Shown here: positions 6,949-8,787 of the stretch, one piece after another | Position numbering within the stretch: the stretch's first letter is position 1 | How the letters are laid out: each line of letters begins with the position of its first letter | Source of the DNA: Candidatus Sulfopaludibacter sp. SbA3 | GTDB lineage: Bacteria; Acidobacteriota; Terriglobia; Bryobacterales; Bryobacteraceae | Length of the DNA stretch: 8,787 bases | Reading direction: 5' to 3' | Assembly: GCA_945900935.1 (NCBI GenBank) | Contig: CAMDKT010000222.1 | Location: 1 to 8,787, forward strand | The notes under the pieces: model-generated | Seen by the model: the letters and a program-made list of their open reading frames with translations, nothing else | Told to the model about the DNA's origin: nothing | The model's database searches: none | Program-made: the position numbers and the translations under genes

Positions 6949-8403
6949 TCACTTTGCCTCAAAACAGTAGAGCGCCCCGCGAGTCCGCAGGTACATCCGA
7001 TTATCTACGAATGCGGGCGTGGCGAAAATCGGCTCGTCCATGTCGATGGTGGCAATCGTCTCCCACTGCGCGCCGGCCTTTAACACCGTGGCTATTCCAT
7101 TTTGGCTGAACAGATAAATTTTCCCGGCGGCGGCGACGGGAGAACTGTAATAGGTATCGAGAGCGCCCGTCAGCCGGCCCTGCTTCAGAATCGTGCCGGT
7201 CTTTGGATCTACCGAGGAGAAAATCCCGCCATCCTTCACCAGGTACAATACGCCCTGATAGAGCAGCGGCGACGGCACGTTGGGCAGAAACTTCTGCATG
7301 CGCCAGCGAACCGCGGAATCGGACAAATCGCCGCGTCCGCCGTGCTGAATCGCGAGCAGCGTATTGCGGGCGGCGCGGCGGGCGCGATAAAAATCCCAGT
7401 CGCGCGGCGCCAAATGCCCCTTGCCGTCCAGATCGAGGAGATAAAAACTATTCCGCATTTTGGGATCGATTTCATCCTGGACGATTTTGCCGTCTTTGTT
7501 CACGTCGTAAAGTTGCAAGGCTTCCGTCCACGACGGCGTCTCGGTTGGCGACTCGGCTTCCCCGCCTCCTTCCCAACCATGCACGTAAATCATGTCGCCG
7601 TCGATCACGGGCAGCGACTTGGGCTGCCACGAAAAACCGCGGACCCACCACAGCTTTTCGCCGGTCGCCGCGTTGTAGGAAGTAACCTGATAGGAGCCGG
7701 GAACGATGAGTTCCGGCGGGCCGCTCTTCGGGGTAAACACCGCCGGTGTTACGTAACTGCGAGTGACTTCGGACCGGTCCACGCGCCATCGCTCGCGGCC
7801 GGTGTTCTTATCGAGCGCCAGCAAATACGACCCGGAATCCTGATCGCAGACGAGTAGGACCAGATCGTTATGGACAATCGGCGATGAGCCGTGGCCGTTG
7901 ACGTTATTGAAGGGGCCAAGCGGCGCGCGCCAGCGCTCAGCGCCGTCTTTGGTGTAGGAAAGCAGGCCATAATCGGCGAAGAAGATGAAGACGTTTTTGC
8001 CATCCGTGGCGGCGCTCGGAGAGGCCGGGGAGTTTACTTTCTGATAGCGCTCCAGGCGAGGGCGCGGCGCCTCGCGACGCCAAAGAATTTTCCCGCTTTT
8101 GCGGTCAAGACAAATCGTAAATAGTTTGCCGCCCTGGTCGATGACTTTGTCGCCTCGACCGGCATCCACGCGTTCGCCGCCTTCAGCGCCGGTTAAAAAA
8201 ATCAGGTCTCCGGTGATGACCGGGGAGGAGTGGCCGAAGGGAAGCGCCGTTTTCCAAACCACGTTTTTAGCGGGTCCGAAATCGGCGGGCGCGGCGGCGA
8301 CGGCGGCGACCCCGGATCCGTTTACGCCCCGAAACATGGGCCAATCTTGGGCTTGCAAAGCCACAAACGTCATCAGAGGCAAAACCAGGCGGCGAATGGA
8401 CAT
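6949..8403 (-). CDS. Secreted PQQ-like beta-propeller protein with an EF-hand insert
   Basis: The protein has 484 residues and an N-terminal signal peptide (cut likely after LQA, residue 18), followed by QDWPMFRGVNGSG, the usual opening of exported PQQ-like repeat proteins. Blade motifs of the type LDxxTGxxLWxxxx occur at 99-111 (LDRKSGKILWRRE), 198-209 (LDKNTGRERWRV), 243-255 (YNAATGEKLWWVR) and 398-410 (VDPKTGTILKQGR). Between blades, 300-311 (DVNKDGKIVQDE) is a near-canonical EF-hand calcium loop, and 324-335 (DLDGKGHLAPRD) is a degenerate second one. No cofactor-binding dehydrogenase signature is evident, so it is probably a structural or binding propeller rather than a quinoprotein enzyme. 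The ATG at 8403 follows a promoter-like TATGAT by 6 bases, suggesting a leaderless transcript. It overlaps the next gene by 4 bases and heads the operon. It appears intact. Confidence 0.87.
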   Translation of the reverse strand: MSIRRLVLPLMTFVALQAQDWPMFRGVNGSGVAAVAAAPADFGPAKNVVWKTALPFGHSSPVITGDLIFLTGAEGGERVDAGRGDKVIDQGGKLFTICLDRKSGKILWRREAPRPRLERYQKVNSPASPSAATDGKNVFIFFADYGLLSYTKDGAERWRAPLGPFNNVNGHGSSPIVHNDLVLLVCDQDSGSYLLALDKNTGRERWRVDRSEVTRSYVTPAVFTPKSGPPELIVPGSYQVTSYNAATGEKLWWVRGFSWQPKSLPVIDGDMIYVHGWEGGGEAESPTETPSWTEALQLYDVNKDGKIVQDEIDPKMRNSFYLLDLDGKGHLAPRDWDFYRARRAARNTLLAIQHGGRGDLSDSAVRWRMQKFLPNVPSPLLYQGVLYLVKDGGIFSSVDPKTGTILKQGRLTGALDTYYSSPVAAAGKIYLFSQNGIATVLKAGAQWETIATIDMDEPIFATPAFVDNRMYLRTRGALYCFEAK

Positions 8404-8409
8404 GCGAAT

Positions 8410-8439
8410 ATCATACCCGTGGGCTGTGGGGCAAGTCTA
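8410..8439 (-). promoter_or_regulatory. Candidate promoter of the propeller operon
   Basis: On the minus strand, TAGACT (8439-8434) and TATGAT (8415-8410) are separated by 18 bases. They match the -35 and -10 consensus at 4 and 5 of 6 positions. The predicted start of transcription falls on or beside the ATG at 8403, so the mRNA would be leaderless. No Shine-Dalgarno is present, which agrees. Confidence 0.42.
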
Positions 8440-8466
8440 AGGCAATGCCTCCCAACGCACAGAAAC

Positions 8467-8475
8467 TGGGATAAT
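8467..8475 (+). promoter_or_regulatory. Candidate extended -10 promoter for the glycosyltransferase-like gene
   Basis: TGGGATAAT (8467-8475) fits an extended -10 element: TG, one base, then GATAAT at 5 of 6. There is no good -35, as is common for extended -10 promoters. Transcription would start near 8482, about five bases before the ATG at 8487, which has no Shine-Dalgarno. The pair with the minus-strand promoter makes 8404-8486 a divergent control region. Confidence 0.38.
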
Positions 8476-8486
8476 AGAATCTAACG

Positions 8487-8787
8487 ATGCGAATTGTAAT
8501 CAGCAACCCGGACAGCCTGGGGGACGTGTTGCTGCGCGAACCCATGTTTGCCGCTTTGCACGAGGCTGGCCACGAGTTACTGCTTGTTGTTCGTGATTTC
8601 GTCGAACCGCTCGCCCGTGATATTGCCCCCTATGCGCAAATCGCCGTTTGCGTTGACAATCCGTATGCTCCCAATTTCCAACTTCGCTCAGTACGTGGAA
8701 GGGACCTGGCCGAGCAAGTCGTAAGATTCTCGGCCGATCTCTTTGTTATCGCGTCGTATCAGTACACCGAGCTTGAGCAGCAACTCG
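8487..8787 (+). CDS. Glycosyltransferase family 9/heptosyltransferase-like protein, N-terminal part
   Basis: One hundred residues are visible before the gene runs off the window. The start MRIVISNPDSLGDVLLREPMF resembles the opening of GT9/heptosyltransferases (a beta strand, then xxxLGDxLLxxPxxxAL). These enzymes add heptose or related sugars to the lipopolysaccharide core at the inner membrane. Next come a helix, AALHEAGHELLLVV, and an alternating alpha/beta pattern (RFSADLFVIASYQYTE), consistent with a Rossmann-type GT-B N-domain. No signal peptide or membrane segment is seen. The start is the first ATG after an extended -10-like box. The donor-binding C-domain lies outside the window, so the family is inferred from the N-terminus only; another GT-B enzyme is possible. 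Confidence 0.58.
   Translation, partial: MRIVISNPDSLGDVLLREPMFAALHEAGHELLLVVRDFVEPLARDIAPYAQIAVCVDNPYAPNFQLRSVRGRDLAEQVVRFSADLFVIASYQYTELEQQL

Larger units (their letters stand above)
4464..6952 (-). pseudogene. SBBP beta-propeller protein with TIGR03437-type C-terminal domain, multiply broken
   Basis: The intact family is a large secreted or surface protein. Here a GTG start at 6952, preceded by GAGG, opens a signal peptide (MTLLPRCLFLVLLPACWA). A DUF7948-like region follows (FEANRGQF, VYPGIDLIYYGKDRQLEFDF, KPYIYQEIDGVRRTVEGR, SRPLIIDPVLSYST), then about seven SBBP repeats (xLVYSTxLGG ... GNAYVAG ... NFPVT ... DAFxxKLNPxG), then the C-terminal domain with stop TAA at 4464-4466. Reading requires frame changes near 6178-6186, in a run of six C at 5247-5252, near 4890-4898 and near 4605-4616. 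Repeats are also shortened in frame near 5728, 5628 and 5301. At each point except the C-run, a conserved block appears to be missing between two well-kept flanks. The gene overlaps the upstream propeller gene by 4 bases (GTGA) and precedes the TPR gene by 11, so it is the middle of an operon. Identity is firm; whether the breaks are biological is open. Confidence 0.85.

Noticed and set aside
7102..7857. Plus-strand frame of 251 residues opposite the propeller gene
   Set aside because: It is an antisense shadow. The minus-strand gene has a signal peptide and repeated blade motifs.
1..8787. CRISPR array, tRNA/rRNA genes, transposase, phage or defence genes
   Set aside because: I found no evenly spaced repeats, no cloverleaf-like or rRNA-like stretches, and no proteins of those classes.

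Overview
The window looks like about 8.8 kb of chromosome from a member of the Acidobacteriota, most likely of the Bryobacterales/Solibacter group. Four features point there: a broken gene with an N-terminal DUF7948-like region, SBBP beta-propeller repeats and a TIGR03437-type C-terminal domain (a family named for Solibacter); an exported sugar isomerase/epimerase-like protein of a kind common in that group; a secreted PQQ-like propeller; and GC-rich DNA with several GTG starts. This assignment comes from remembered family patterns, not from a search. I see no phage, plasmid, transposase, CRISPR, rRNA or tRNA gene.

Layout, left to right. (1) 1-607, plus strand: the decayed C-terminal half of a cellulase-like glycoside hydrolase. 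Its true 3' end is still recognisable, but internal blocks are missing. (2) 602-1648, minus: an apparently intact Tat-exported xylose-isomerase-like TIM-barrel protein. (3) 1649-1853: an intergenic region with a near-consensus sigma-70 promoter that fires rightward into (4) 1854-2207, plus: a 117-residue protein of unknown function. (5) 2204-2986, minus: the C-terminal part of a squalene-cyclase/prenyltransferase-type alpha/alpha-toroid protein, truncated at its 5' end. (6) 3044-3371: a gene-poor stretch holding two palindromic elements. One abuts the truncation of the toroid gene. The other supplies the stop codon of the next gene. (7) 8403-3367, minus: a tight three-gene cluster, read leftward, of PQQ-like propeller, SBBP/TIGR03437 protein (broken) and TPR protein. 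The first pair overlaps by 4 bases and the second is separated by 11. All three start with an export signal. (8) 8487 to the end, plus: the start of a glycosyltransferase-9/heptosyltransferase-like protein, divergent from the cluster.

The main theme is selective damage. The isomerase, TPR, propeller and 117-residue genes read cleanly. The glycoside hydrolase and the SBBP gene have lost several short blocks between well-conserved segments. Some losses keep the frame and some do not, and I saw no clear nonsense substitution. The cause could be real decay by short deletions or an assembly/consensus artefact in repetitive DNA, and raw reads would separate the two. I do not see convincing evidence of a new defence or metabolic system here. 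The least explained items are the palindromic elements and the deletion pattern.
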